Positions 24,746 through 34,048 are shown, counted from the stretch's first letter. The stretch: 64,000 nucleotides of DNA from Streptomyces griseoaurantiacus (GCA_014656015.1 BNBP01000021.1:33791-97790); one strand, 5' to 3'. Numbers and translations: made by a program. Notes: a model not told the origin generated them from the letters alone.

Positions 24746-25537
24746 CTATGCCGCCGCGGGTTCCCGCGCCTTCGCCGTGTCCTCGCGCTTCTGGCCCGCC
24801 CGGTCCCGTGCCTCGCGCCGGGCGAGGACGACCCAGCCCACCGGGACGCCGGCGGAGAACAGCCACCACTGGACGGCGTACGCCATGTGGGGGCCGATGT
24901 CGCTGTGATTGGGGTCCGGGATCAGTTCCGGGGCGCCGCCCGCGGGCTCGGGGGCCGTCTGCTCCACGTAACCGGCGAGCACCGGCCTGCCCAGCCGGTC
25001 GGCCTCCACCTTGCTGTTGATCAGCATGACCTGGCGGTCGGGCAGGCCCTTGACGTTCTTGATGCCGCTGTCGGCGGTCGTCTGGTCCGGCATGAGGCGC
25101 CCGGTGACCGTGATCTCGCCGCGCGCGGGCGCCGGGATCTTCGGGAACTCGGTCTGCGCGCCGTCCGCGGGGATCCAGCCCCGGTTGACCAGCAGCACCT
25201 TGCCGTCGTCCAGGACGAACGGGGTCAGCACGTGGTAGCCGACCTCGCCGTCCGTGTTCGTGCGGCGCCGGACGACGACCTCGTGCGCGGTGTCGAAGGT
25301 GCCCCTGGCGGTCACCCTGCGGTACAGGTCGACGTGCTTGACCTCGCCGCCCGGGGCGGTGAGCGACTCGGCGGGCACCGGCTTCGCGGCCAGCGAGTCG
25401 CCTATCACCGTGTTCAGCGCCACCTTGTGCTGGTGCCGGTGCAACTGCCAGAAGCCCAACTCGATCATCGTCGGGATGAGCAGGAGTGCGATGAGGGTGA
25501 GGATCACCCACTGCCGGGACAACAGGAAGCGGTACAC
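24746..25537 (-). CDS. SURF1 family protein (cytochrome oxidase assembly)
   Basis: A 263-residue membrane protein with one N-terminal (residues about 10-30) and one C-terminal (about 218-238) transmembrane segment flanking an extracytoplasmic domain, the SURF1 layout. Family motifs include LGFWQLHRHQHK, VLLVNRGWIPAD and HMAYAVQWWLFS. SURF1 helps insert heme a or assemble subunit I of aa3 oxidase. The last 25 residues are charged and cytosolic. GTG start. Confidence 0.92.
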   Translation of the reverse strand: MYRFLLSRQWVILTLIALLLIPTMIELGFWQLHRHQHKVALNTVIGDSLAAKPVPAESLTAPGGEVKHVDLYRRVTARGTFDTAHEVVVRRRTNTDGEVGYHVLTPFVLDDGKVLLVNRGWIPADGAQTEFPKIPAPARGEITVTGRLMPDQTTADSGIKNVKGLPDRQVMLINSKVEADRLGRPVLAGYVEQTAPEPAGGAPELIPDPNHSDIGPHMAYAVQWWLFSAGVPVGWVVLARREARDRAGQKREDTAKAREPAAA

Positions 25538-25621
25538 CCGACGACGGTACCTCCTGGGCCGAGGACCCCGGCCGGTAGGGTCCCCCGCCGCATCCCGGCG
25601 GCCCGGGTCTCAGACCTTGCC

Positions 25622-25855
25622 TCAGACCTTGTCGGTGATGCCCGCCCTCCCCTCCGCGCGGGCGCAGTGCGCGCCGCAGTACCAGTGGCCGTCCACCTCG
25701 ACGCCCTGGCCGATGATCTGCACCCGGCAGTGCTCGCAGATCGGGGCCATCCGGTGGATCGCGCAGGAGAAGCAGTCGAAGACGTGCACGGCACCCTGTG
25801 CGTGCACCTCGAACGTCATGCCGTAGTCGTTTCCGCAGACCTCGCAACGTGCCAT
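25622..25855 (-). CDS. Cys-rich zinc-ribbon-like microprotein
   Basis: A 77-residue protein with four cysteine knuckles: CEVC near the start, CFSC, CEHC and CGAHC, plus two His. The spacing suggests two zinc sites in a LIM- or ribbon-like fold. I do not know its function. No Shine-Dalgarno is visible before the ATG; an 18-nt palindrome lies 14 bp upstream. It is flanked by the SURF1 and exonuclease genes on the same strand. Confidence 0.75.
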   Translation of the reverse strand: MARCEVCGNDYGMTFEVHAQGAVHVFDCFSCAIHRMAPICEHCRVQIIGQGVEVDGHWYCGAHCARAEGRAGITDKV

Positions 25856-25868
25856 GGGGGACAGGGTG

Positions 25869-25886
25869 CGGTGCCGTGCGGCACCG
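25869..25886 (-). promoter_or_regulatory. 18-nt palindrome upstream of the Cys-rich microprotein gene
   Basis: CGGTGCCG and CGGCACCG are perfect inverted repeats around a 2-nt centre, 14 bp before the ATG. It may be an operator, or a hairpin in the 5' end of the mRNA. Confidence 0.4.
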
Positions 25887-25943
25887 GGCGGGCGACCTCC
25901 GGGGCGAGTCGCCGCACCGTCACCCGTACGTCCGGCATGCCGC

Positions 25944-26954
25944 CTACGCCCGCTTGCTCCCTTTCGCTCCCTCGGTCTCCGCGGCCGGCTCCACGTTCTG
26001 CAGCAACTGGCCGAAGGCCGCCTCGTCGACCACCGGCGTGCCGAACTGCCGGGCCTTGAGGACCTTCGACGTGCCCGAGTCGGGGTCATTGGTGACGAGC
26101 AGGCTGGTGAGGCGGGACAGGCTCGTCGCCACGTGCAGTCCGGCGTCCACCGCGCGGTCCTCCAGCAGTTCGCGGTCGACCGAGGTGTCCCCGGAGAAGG
26201 CCACCCGCATGCCCTGCTTGAGCGGACGCCCCTCCTCGTACCGGCCGGGGTTGGGGTAGGGGCACGGCGGCAGCTTGCGGGACTGGCGCCAGCTCCCGGG
26301 CCGTGAGGCGCCCGGGGGCGTGGCCTGGCGGCCGATGCGCGGGGTGGCGGACCACTCGGTCAGCGGGAGGCACTCCAGCAGCGGCAGCCGGACGTTGTCC
26401 CGCGCCGCCGCGTGCAGGCTCGGCCGGAACGCCTCGGCGAGCACGCGCGCGTCGTCCAGCGCGTGGTGCGCCCGCCGCTGGACGACGCCGAAGTGGGCCG
26501 CCAGCGTCTCCAGCTTGTGGTTGGGCAGCGGCAGCGCGAGCGCCTTGGACAGCGCGATCGTGCACAGCCGCTGACGGACCGGCGGCTCCTGGCCCGCGCG
26601 CGCGTACTCGCGGGCGATCATCGACCAGTCGAAGACCGCGTTGTGCGCGACGAGCACCCGTCCCGTAAGCCGGGCCGCGAACTCCCCGGCCACCTCGTGG
26701 AACAGGGGCGCCCCTTCGAGCGCCTCGCTCGTCAGACCGTGTATCCACACGGGGCCGGGATCGCGCTCCGGGTTGACCGTCGTGTACCAGTGGTCCTCGA
26801 CCTCGCCGCGCGCGTCCAGCCGGTAGACGGCCGCGGAGATGATGCGGTCGTCCCGCGCCAGGCCGGTGGTCTCCACGTCGACGACCGCGTATCCCTGCGG
26901 ATACGCGGCCGGCCAGGATGCCGGGGGCGCTGCGATCGTAGGGTCTTCGAGCAT
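25944..26954 (-). CDS. DEDDh 3'-5' exonuclease with C-terminal BRCT domain
   Basis: A 336-residue protein. Residues about 20-180 form a DnaQ-like exonuclease with ExoI motif VVDVETTG, ExoII HNAVFDWSM and ExoIII HHALDDARV. Residues about 245-325 form a BRCT domain (RVAFSGDTSVDRELLEDRAV...TSLLVTNDPDSGTSKVLKAR). Such fusions are known in Streptomyces and suggest DNA proofreading or repair targeted through BRCT contacts. ATG at 26954 is taken: TATTCT lies 8 bp upstream, consistent with a leaderless mRNA. A GTG at 26975 would add seven residues. Confidence 0.88.
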   Translation of the reverse strand: MLEDPTIAAPPASWPAAYPQGYAVVDVETTGLARDDRIISAAVYRLDARGEVEDHWYTTVNPERDPGPVWIHGLTSEALEGAPLFHEVAGEFAARLTGRVLVAHNAVFDWSMIAREYARAGQEPPVRQRLCTIALSKALALPLPNHKLETLAAHFGVVQRRAHHALDDARVLAEAFRPSLHAAARDNVRLPLLECLPLTEWSATPRIGRQATPPGASRPGSWRQSRKLPPCPYPNPGRYEEGRPLKQGMRVAFSGDTSVDRELLEDRAVDAGLHVATSLSRLTSLLVTNDPDSGTSKVLKARQFGTPVVDEAAFGQLLQNVEPAAETEGAKGSKRA

Positions 26955-27038
26955 GGTCAATGAGAATACGGGCACCGACCGACAGCCCCGTCGCGGACCT
27001 CACCCCTCCCCGCGCCCCGCGGCCCTCCTGACGTTCCC

Positions 27039-28445
27039 TCAGCGCCACCGGGCCGCGTCGGCGCCCCAGGTCCCCGGCGGCCGGTCCCAGGTCGTGGGGG
27101 AGCCCGCGAAGCGCACCGGCGGCAGGGCGTACCGCAGCCGGCCGGCCCCGCTGTCCGTCTCCGCGAGCCAGGGCGAGGCGTCCTCGTAGGGCGGCGCCGG
27201 GCTCGCCGCGACCGTGCCGCCCGCCGGTGTCCCGTCCCCTGCCAGCCAGGCCGCCGTCCGCGCCAGCGCGAAGCGGAGGAGGCGGGAACCGCCCCGCTCC
27301 GTCTGGTCGGTGAGGGACCGCAGGACGGCCGCCGCCATGAGGTATCCCGTGCCGTGGTCCAGCGCCTGGGCGGGGAGCGCCCCCGGCCGCCCGTCGGCCG
27401 TGCCCTCGGTCACCGCGATGCCGGTGGCGACCTGCACCAGGCTGTCGAAGCCCCGCCGCCCACCCCACGGGCCGTACGCGCCCCAGGCGGACAACTGGGC
27501 CACCACCAGCCCCGGCCGCCGCTCGGCGAGGGCCGGCGCGGAGAGCCCGAGGCGGTCGAGCGCGCCGGGCCGGTACCCCGTCACGAGGACGTCGGCCGAG
27601 GCCAGGAGGTCCTCGAAGGCGGCCCGGTCGCCGGGGGCCGTCAGGTCGAGCGTCGTGGACCGCTTGCCGAAGTCCATGTCGAGGTGCTGGTCGGGGATCT
27701 CGGGGAGCCGAGGGCTGTCGATCCGCAGCACGTCGGCGCCGAGCAGGGCGAGCGCGCGGGTGGACACGGGTCCGGCGATGACCCGGGTGAGGTCCAGCAC
27801 CCGCAGGCCCGCCATCGGGAGCAGGGGGGTCTCCGGCAGGGGCAGAGGAGCGCGGGCCGGCGCGTCGTCCAGGCGCTCGCGCTCCACGAGAGGGCGCGCG
27901 CGCAGTGCGCGGCCCTGCTCGTGCGCCGCCCATTCCCCGGGCGTGCGCAGGGCCACCGCGAGCCCTCCGGCCGCGCACACGGTCTCCTCCACCTCGAGTG
28001 CCGGCCGTTCGGCGAGCACCGCCTCCACCGTCTGAGGGGCGGCGTCGGCCGTGAGGCCCAGCGCGCCGAGCAGGCGCGCCCGGTGGTGGGGGTAGTTGGC
28101 GTGCGTGCGCACCCAGCCGTCCGCGGTGCGCCAGAAACGCGACAGCGGCGCGAACGGGCTCGTCGCGCGCCCGTCGACCCGCAGATGCCGTTCGCTGTGG
28201 AAGGCGGTCGCGACGGCCCCGTCGTCGACCGTCACCTCGGGCGCCCGCGCGAGCCCGGCCCGCCGCGCCCCCCACTCGGCCCCGGCCAGGGCGCACGCTC
28301 CCACGCAGGCCCGCGCGAGTTCCCGCACGGGCAGCCGGGCGGCGAGCGCCCCCTCCCGTACGACGGTCGAGACCTCCGGGAGCAGCGAGGGCTCCCCGCC
28401 CAGCGCCGTCCAAGCAGTGGCGATGTCGATGTGCTCGTCGGTCAT
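27039..28445 (-). CDS. CaiB/BaiF family CoA-transferase-like protein
   Basis: A 468-residue protein of the family III CoA-transferase type. The recognisable core is LRVLDLTRVIAGPVSTRALA (catalytic-type region) followed by GADVLRIDSP and DMDFGKRSTTLDL. The N-terminal 200 residues resemble a degenerate second copy of the fold. Family members move CoA between carboxylic acids by a covalent Asp intermediate; I could not identify that Asp with certainty. The substrate is unknown. The start has no clear ribosome binding site. Confidence 0.82.
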   Translation of the reverse strand: MTDEHIDIATAWTALGGEPSLLPEVSTVVREGALAARLPVRELARACVGACALAGAEWGARRAGLARAPEVTVDDGAVATAFHSERHLRVDGRATSPFAPLSRFWRTADGWVRTHANYPHHRARLLGALGLTADAAPQTVEAVLAERPALEVEETVCAAGGLAVALRTPGEWAAHEQGRALRARPLVERERLDDAPARAPLPLPETPLLPMAGLRVLDLTRVIAGPVSTRALALLGADVLRIDSPRLPEIPDQHLDMDFGKRSTTLDLTAPGDRAAFEDLLASADVLVTGYRPGALDRLGLSAPALAERRPGLVVAQLSAWGAYGPWGGRRGFDSLVQVATGIAVTEGTADGRPGALPAQALDHGTGYLMAAAVLRSLTDQTERGGSRLLRFALARTAAWLAGDGTPAGGTVAASPAPPYEDASPWLAETDSGAGRLRYALPPVRFAGSPTTWDRPPGTWGADAARWR

Positions 28446-28474
28446 GAGCGCAGTATGCGCGGGCCCGGGCGTGC

Positions 28475-28514
28475 GGAGGGGCCGGGCTCGCCCCCGGACG
28501 AACCCGGCCCCTCC
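28475..28514 (-). terminator. Terminator of the subtilase gene
   Basis: A 12-bp perfect stem (28475-28486 with 28503-28514) lies 34 bp beyond the subtilase stop and just upstream of the next gene on the same strand. It separates the two transcripts. Confidence 0.7.
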
Positions 28515-28547
28515 GGGCCGCTGCCACGCGCGGCCGGTGTCACGCGA

Positions 28548-30074
28548 CTAGCGTGTGACCGCCTTGAGCGCGTTCACGGTGCCCCAGCCGTAGAAGCCGT
28601 TGCGGTTCTTCGAGCCCTGGCACACCGCGTCGACCTTGCCGTCCGAGTCGATGTCGTACGGCTTGGTGCACGGAGTGGCGTCGGCCTCGGCGTAGAGGAG
28701 CGCCTTCACCAGCGCGGCGGGGGCGTGCGGGTGGGTCGACTTGATGAGCGCGGCCACACCGGCGACGTGCGGGCTCGCCATCGACGTACCCGCCATGTAG
28801 CCCCACGAGCCGCCCGGCAGCGGGCCGAGGATGAGACCGCTGTTCGCGGGCGGGGCCGGGGCCTGGTAGGCCGTCGAGTCACCGCCGGGCGCGGCGACGT
28901 CGATCTGGCCGAGGCCGTAGTTCGAGAACGAGGACTTGATGCCCTTGGCGCCCGTGGAGGCGACGGTGACGACACCCGGCAACTGGGTCGGGATGTCGAA
29001 GCACTTGGAGGTGTCGACCACCCGGTCGCCCGGGGTGGTGTCGTTGGGGGAGGAGGGGTCGGTGATCTCGTCCGCGGCCAGGTCGTAGTTCTCGTTGCCC
29101 GCGGCGGCGACGTTGACCGTGCCCTTCTTCTCCGCGTACCGGGTGGCCCGGGTCAGCGCGGTGACGAGCGCCTTCTGGTCCGGGTCGTCGGTGCAGTTGA
29201 AGTACCAGGGGTCGGTGTAATAGCTGTTGTTGGTGACGTCCACGCCGTGCTCGGCGGCCCACATGAAGCCGCACACCACGGCCTCGGTGTAGAAGAAGCC
29301 CTCCGTCGTGGAGACCTTGATCCCGGCCACCTTGACGCCCGGAGCGACACCGGTGATGCCGACGCCGTTCTTGGCGCCCGCGATCTCGCCCGCCACGTGC
29401 GTGCCGTGCGGGCTCTCCTCGGCGGAGGGCCGCCAGGCGCCGTCGGCCGTGTTCGCCTTGCCGGACACGCAGTTGACGGAGGCCTTGCGGTTGAAGTTGG
29501 GCGCGATGTCCGGGTGGGTGTCGTCGACGCCGGTGTCGATGACGGCGACGGTCACCTTGCTGCTGCCCAGCGTCTTCTGGTGCGCCTTGTCCGCCTTGAT
29601 GGCGGGCAGGTCCCACTGCAGGGGCTCCAGCGGGTCCTGGCCGGCGGCGGCCTTCGCGCCCGCCACCTCCTGCGCCGTGAGCGCCTTCGGGGTGCCGACG
29701 TCGGTGGTCGACTGGGCGGGCAGCGGGGCGGTACGGGTCGCGCCCGCGGACTGGACGCCGGGTATCCGGCGCACGGTTCTCGCGAAGTCGGCGTTCGAGG
29801 AGTGGACGACGAGGACGCCGATCTTGTCGTACGAGGTGACGACCGTGCCGCCGGCCTTGGCGATGGCCCGCTTCAGGTGCGCCGAAGCACCGTGCCCCGG
29901 GGCGGTGTTGACGACGTAGCTGAGCGGGGTGCCGTCGGTCGTGGCGGCCTTCGGCGCTCCCTCGGCGGCGAAGGCGCCGGTGTTCGGCAGGAAGGCGAGG
30001 GCGGACGCCATGGCCATTCCGAGCGGCAGGGCTATGACACGGTGCGAGCGCGTGCGCGGACGCAGACGAGGCAT
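28548..30074 (-). CDS. Secreted S8 family subtilisin-like protease
   Basis: A 508-residue preproenzyme. A signal peptide covers residues about 1-37 (ends GAFA-AEG). An inhibitor-type propeptide follows to about 140. The catalytic domain has Asp in VAVIDTGVDDTH, His in HGTHVAGEIAG and Ser in MAGTSMASPHVAG. Cysteines in the mature part probably form disulfides. Expected role: extracellular protein degradation. The -1 region has no close neighbour on this strand upstream; a 380-bp gap separates it from the divergent acetate operon. Confidence 0.95.
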   Translation of the reverse strand: MPRLRPRTRSHRVIALPLGMAMASALAFLPNTGAFAAEGAPKAATTDGTPLSYVVNTAPGHGASAHLKRAIAKAGGTVVTSYDKIGVLVVHSSNADFARTVRRIPGVQSAGATRTAPLPAQSTTDVGTPKALTAQEVAGAKAAAGQDPLEPLQWDLPAIKADKAHQKTLGSSKVTVAVIDTGVDDTHPDIAPNFNRKASVNCVSGKANTADGAWRPSAEESPHGTHVAGEIAGAKNGVGITGVAPGVKVAGIKVSTTEGFFYTEAVVCGFMWAAEHGVDVTNNSYYTDPWYFNCTDDPDQKALVTALTRATRYAEKKGTVNVAAAGNENYDLAADEITDPSSPNDTTPGDRVVDTSKCFDIPTQLPGVVTVASTGAKGIKSSFSNYGLGQIDVAAPGGDSTAYQAPAPPANSGLILGPLPGGSWGYMAGTSMASPHVAGVAALIKSTHPHAPAALVKALLYAEADATPCTKPYDIDSDGKVDAVCQGSKNRNGFYGWGTVNALKAVTR

Positions 30075-30456
30075 GGGATCTCCACATCATCCGTAAGCGT
30101 GAAGGCGCCGGGACGCGGGTGACGCCCCGGGCAGGTACATGACGGGTGGTGCAGGGTGACGCTATCCCGCGTCCTCGCTGGTCAGCAATGAGTTCGCAAA
30201 ATCGCCCGGATTTTCGATGGAGCCGTCAACACGGCGCCGCCGCACCGGAACACGGCGTCCGACCGGACGGCGCCCGGGAGCCCGGCACCCGCCCCCGACC
30301 GTCGCCGAAACGTCACCTGAAAGCCGCCGCGGATGTTGAACCGGCCCCCGGGCCGGTCCGTGACCTTGAGCAGGGAACGGGGAGAGTGACCGGAAACACA
30401 CCCTCCTCGTTCACCGTCGTCACCACCCGTACGCACCAGCAACGCGAGGAGACTTC
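30075..30456. other. Divergent promoter region of subtilase and acetate uptake genes
   Basis: This 382-bp gap holds no gene I can support. It includes an 18-nt palindrome ACCGGCCC-CC-GGGCCGGT (30340-30357), about 100 bp before the DUF485 start, which could be a hairpin in the leader or an operator. Two AT-richer patches, at about 30185-30220 and 30400-30425, may be promoter parts, but no convincing -35/-10 pair was found. Confidence 0.45.
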
Positions 30457-30813
30457 GTGGCCACCGACGCACCTCCCCCTTCGAAAGCCGAACCCCGGCT
30501 CCCGTCGACCGAGGAGTTCACAGCGGTGCAGCAGAGCGCCGAGTTCGGTGAACTGCGCCGGACCCACCGGTCGTTCGCCTTCCCGCTGACCATCGCGTTC
30601 ATCGCCTGGTACCTGGTCTACGTCCTGCTGTCCAACTACGCGGGCGACTTCATGGGCACCAAGCTCTTCGGCAACATCAACGTCGCCCTGGTGCTCGGCC
30701 TCGCCCAGTTCCTCACCACGTTCCTCATCGCCTGGTGGTACTCGCGGCACGCCGCCGCCAAGCTCGACCCCAAGGCGGATGCCATCAAGGCCCGGATGGA
30801 GGGCGGCGCATGA
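30457..30813 (+). CDS. DUF485 membrane protein (acetate symporter partner)
   Basis: A 118-residue protein with two transmembrane segments (about residues 46-66 and 80-102) and the DUF485 pattern FGELRRTHRSFAFPLT and LFGNINVALVLGLAQF. DUF485 proteins are usually encoded directly before SSS acetate symporters, as here (yjcH-actP arrangement). GTG follows GCGAGGAG. Its TGA overlaps the symporter ATG (ATGA), so the two are translated together. Confidence 0.92.
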   Translation: MATDAPPPSKAEPRLPSTEEFTAVQQSAEFGELRRTHRSFAFPLTIAFIAWYLVYVLLSNYAGDFMGTKLFGNINVALVLGLAQFLTTFLIAWWYSRHAAAKLDPKADAIKARMEGGA

Positions 30814-32444
30814 GCCCCGCACACCCCGCGACGCACACCCTGCTCGCCGCCGGCGAGGCCAGCGAGCACCGGACGCTGATCATCACCCTGTTCGCGGTGT
30901 TCGTCGCCGCCACGCTCGTCATCACCATCTGGGCGGGCCGGCAGACCAAGAACGCCGCCGACTTCTACGCGGGCGGCCGCCAGTTCAGCGGCTTCCAGAA
31001 CGGCCTCGCCGTCTCCGGCGACTACATGTCCGCCGCGTCCTTCCTCGGCATCGCCGGCGCCATCGCGCTGGCCGGCTACGACGGCTTCCTCTACTCCATC
31101 GGCTTCCTGGTGGCCTGGCTGGTCGCCCTCCTCCTGGTCGCCGAACCCCTGCGCAACTCCGGCCGCTACACCATGGGCGACGTGCTGGCCTACCGCATGC
31201 GGCAGCGCCCGGTGCGCACCGCGGCGGGCACCTCCACGATCGTCGTGTCGATCTTCTACCTGCTGGCCCAGATGGCGGGTGCCGGTGTCCTCGTCTCCCT
31301 GCTGCTCGGCATCACCAGCGACGGCGGCAAGATCGCGATCGTCGCCCTGGTGGGCGTCCTGATGATCGTGTACGTCACCATCGGCGGCATGAAGGGCACC
31401 ACCTGGGTGCAGATGGTCAAGGCCGTGCTGCTGATCATCGGCGCCATCCTGCTGACCTTCCTGGTGCTGCTGAAGTTCGACTTCAACATCTCCGACCTGC
31501 TCGGCAAGGCCGCCGAGAACAGCGGCAAGGGCTCCGCCTTCCTCGAACCCGGACTGAAGTACGGCGCCACCGGCACCACCAAGCTGGACTTCATCTCCCT
31601 GGGCGTCGCCCTGGTCCTCGGCACCGCCGGACTGCCGCACATCCTGATCCGCTTCTACACGGTGCCCACCGCCAAGACCGCCCGGAAGTCCGTCAACTGG
31701 GCCATCGGCCTCATCGGCGCCTTCTACCTGATGACCCTCGCCCTCGGCTTCGGCGCCGCCGCGCTGATCAAACCGGACGAGATCATCGCCTCCAACAAGG
31801 CGGGCAACACCGCGGCCCCCCTGCTCGCCCTCCATCTGGGCGGCGTCGACTCCAACTGGGGCGCCGTCCTGCTCGCCTCGATCTCGGCCGTCGCCTTCGC
31901 CACGATCCTCGCCGTCGTCGCGGGACTCACCCTGGCCTCCTCCTCGTCGTTCGCGCACGACATCTACGCCAACGTCATCAAGAGGGGGAAGGCGAGCGAG
32001 AAGGAGGAACTGCGCGCGGCCCGCTGGGCGACCATCGGCATCGGCGCCGTCTCCATCGTGCTGGGCGCCCTGGCCCGCGACCTCAACGTGGCCGGCCTGG
32101 TCGCACTCGCCTTCGCGGTCGCCGCCTCCGCCAACCTGCCGACCATCCTCTACAGCCTGTTCTGGAAGCGGTTCACCACCTCCGGCGCCCTGTGGTCGAT
32201 CTACGGCGGCCTGATCACCGCCGTCGGACTCGTGCTGTTTTCCCCGGTCGTCTCGGGCAAGCCGTCCTCGATGTTCCCCGACGTCGACTTCCACTGGTTC
32301 CCGCTGGAGAACCCGGGCATCATCTCCATCCCCGTCGGCTTCCTGCTGGGCGTCATCGGCACCCTGCTCTCCAAGGAGAAGCCCGACGAGGGCAAGTTCG
32401 CGGAGCTGGAGGTCCGTTCCCTCACCGGCACCGGGGCGCACTGA
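30810..32444 (+). CDS. actP: Cation/acetate symporter, SSS family
   Basis: A 544-residue solute:sodium symporter with about 13 transmembrane helices. It takes up acetate or another short monocarboxylate with a cation. ActP features are visible: DFYAGGRQFSGFQNGLA and GDYMSAASFLGIAGA in the first helices, and FALHDIYANV-like SSSFAHDIYANVIKRG. It is coupled to the DUF485 gene. Monocarboxylate specificity beyond acetate (MctP-like) is possible. Confidence 0.92.
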   Translation: MSPAHPATHTLLAAGEASEHRTLIITLFAVFVAATLVITIWAGRQTKNAADFYAGGRQFSGFQNGLAVSGDYMSAASFLGIAGAIALAGYDGFLYSIGFLVAWLVALLLVAEPLRNSGRYTMGDVLAYRMRQRPVRTAAGTSTIVVSIFYLLAQMAGAGVLVSLLLGITSDGGKIAIVALVGVLMIVYVTIGGMKGTTWVQMVKAVLLIIGAILLTFLVLLKFDFNISDLLGKAAENSGKGSAFLEPGLKYGATGTTKLDFISLGVALVLGTAGLPHILIRFYTVPTAKTARKSVNWAIGLIGAFYLMTLALGFGAAALIKPDEIIASNKAGNTAAPLLALHLGGVDSNWGAVLLASISAVAFATILAVVAGLTLASSSSFAHDIYANVIKRGKASEKEELRAARWATIGIGAVSIVLGALARDLNVAGLVALAFAVAASANLPTILYSLFWKRFTTSGALWSIYGGLITAVGLVLFSPVVSGKPSSMFPDVDFHWFPLENPGIISIPVGFLLGVIGTLLSKEKPDEGKFAELEVRSLTGTGAH

Positions 32445-32608
32445 GCGTGCTCCTGGGGCAACCGGACCGTACGCCGGGGCCGCGTCGTGCACCGCACGAC
32501 GCGGTCCCGGCGCACGAGGTGGCCGAAACCCTTTCGGCCGTTGTCGGCGGCGTCACGTAGGCTCGCGGGTGTCGGGAAGATTCACAGTGACCCGAGGGAG
32601 GGGCCCAC

Positions 32609-33598
32609 GTGCTCGTCGACACCTACGGCCGGGTGGCCACCGACCTACGCGTTTCGCTCACCGACCGCTGCAACCTGCGGTGCACCTACTGCATGCCCGA
32701 GGAGGGCCTGCAGTGGCTGGCCAAGCCGGACCTGCTCACGGACGACGAGATCGTCCGCCTCATCGACATCGCGACCGGCACGCTCGGCATCACCGAGGTC
32801 CGCTTCACCGGCGGTGAACCGCTGCTGCGCCCCGGCCTCGTCGGCATCGTCGAACGGGTCGCGGCCCTGGACACCCGCCCCCGGATGTCCCTCACCACCA
32901 ACGGCATCGGCCTGAAGCGCACCGCGCCCGCCCTGAAGGCGGCGGGCCTGGACCGGGTCAACGTCTCCCTGGACACCCTGCGCCCCGAGGTCTTCAAGAC
33001 CCTCACCCGCAGGGACCGCCACAAGGACGTGCTCGAAGGACTTCAGGCCGCCCGCGCCGCCGGACTGACCCCCGTCAAGGTCAACACCGTCCTGATGCCC
33101 GGCCTCAACGAGGACGAGGCCCCCGACCTCCTCGCCTGGGCCGTGGAGCACGACTACGAACTGCGGTTCATCGAGCAGATGCCCCTGGACGCGCAGCACG
33201 GCTGGAAGCGCGAGGGCATGGTCACCGCCGGGGACATCCTCACCGCGCTGCGCACCCGCTTCACGCTGACCGCGGAGGGCGCCGAGGAGCGCGGCGCGGC
33301 CCCCGCCGAGCGGTGGATCGTGGACGGCGGACCGCACCGTGTGGGCGTGATCGCCTCGGTCACCCGCCCGTTCTGCGCCGCCTGCGACCGCACCCGGCTG
33401 ACGGCCGACGGACAGGTGCGCACCTGCCTCTTCGCCCGGGAGGAGACGGACCTGCGCCAGGCCCTGCGCTCCGGCGCGCCCGACGAGGAGATCGCCCGGA
33501 TCTGGCGCGCGGCGATGTGGGGGAAGAAGGCCGGATCCGGCCTGGACGACCCGACCTTTCTGCAGCCCGACCGCCCGATGTCAGCGATCGGCGGCTGA
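32609..33598 (+). CDS. moaA: GTP 3',8-cyclase (molybdenum cofactor synthesis)
   Basis: A 329-residue radical SAM enzyme that starts molybdopterin synthesis from GTP. The N-terminal cluster motif is CNLRCTYC, the C-terminal cluster is CAACDRTRLTADG plus a following Cys, and the chain ends in the required Gly-Gly. GTG is preceded by GGGAGGGG. The last 18 bases overlap the 3' end of the convergent small gene. Confidence 0.96.
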   Translation: MLVDTYGRVATDLRVSLTDRCNLRCTYCMPEEGLQWLAKPDLLTDDEIVRLIDIATGTLGITEVRFTGGEPLLRPGLVGIVERVAALDTRPRMSLTTNGIGLKRTAPALKAAGLDRVNVSLDTLRPEVFKTLTRRDRHKDVLEGLQAARAAGLTPVKVNTVLMPGLNEDEAPDLLAWAVEHDYELRFIEQMPLDAQHGWKREGMVTAGDILTALRTRFTLTAEGAEERGAAPAERWIVDGGPHRVGVIASVTRPFCAACDRTRLTADGQVRTCLFAREETDLRQALRSGAPDEEIARIWRAAMWGKKAGSGLDDPTFLQPDRPMSAIGG

Positions 33599-33835
33599 TC
33601 CGCCCCCCGGCCCCTCGTCGACCGGCTCCCATTCCTCGAACCGTACGACGTCCTTCAGGAAGCCCCGCACGCCCAGGAACTGGGACAGGTGCTCGCGGTG
33701 TTCCTCGCAGGCCAGCCAGGTCTTGCGGCGCTCGGGCGTGTGCAGCTTGGGGTTGTTCCAGGCCAGGACCCACACGGCGGAGGCACGGCAGCCCTTGGCG
33801 GAGCAGATCGGAACGGCGGGATCATCGGGGACCAT
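33581..33835 (-). CDS. Small conserved actinobacterial protein
   Basis: An 84-residue protein with Cys in PICSAKGCRASAVW and a CEEHRE motif near residue 50, which may bind a metal. Streptomyces homologues carry names that I do not trust. No function is assigned. An adjacent GTG at 33838 could be the true first codon: TATTGT lies six bases upstream of it, so the mRNA may be leaderless. Its 3' end overlaps moaA by 18 bp in the convergent orientation. Confidence 0.75.
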   Translation of the reverse strand: MVPDDPAVPICSAKGCRASAVWVLAWNNPKLHTPERRKTWLACEEHREHLSQFLGVRGFLKDVVRFEEWEPVDEGPGGGSAADR

Positions 33836-34048
33836 CACACCGCGACAATACCGGCCGGTCACAAGGCGACGCCGAGCAGCCACGGGGGGAGCTGCCCGGC
33901 GTCGGTCTGTCGCTCCGACGGGGGATGCGGAGCGCGTACGAAGTATGTCACGGGTAGCCCGTCGCCCGGCACTGGAACAGCACGATTGATCCGAGGATTC
34001 TTGGGCTCCCGGACGGGTCGGAATTCCGGTTGCGCGGATACGCCGTGG

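Noticed and set aside
26086..28527. An 813-codon minus-strand open frame
   Set aside because: It is an out-of-frame shadow of the CoA-transferase and exonuclease genes; its residues are random Arg/Ala/Gly.
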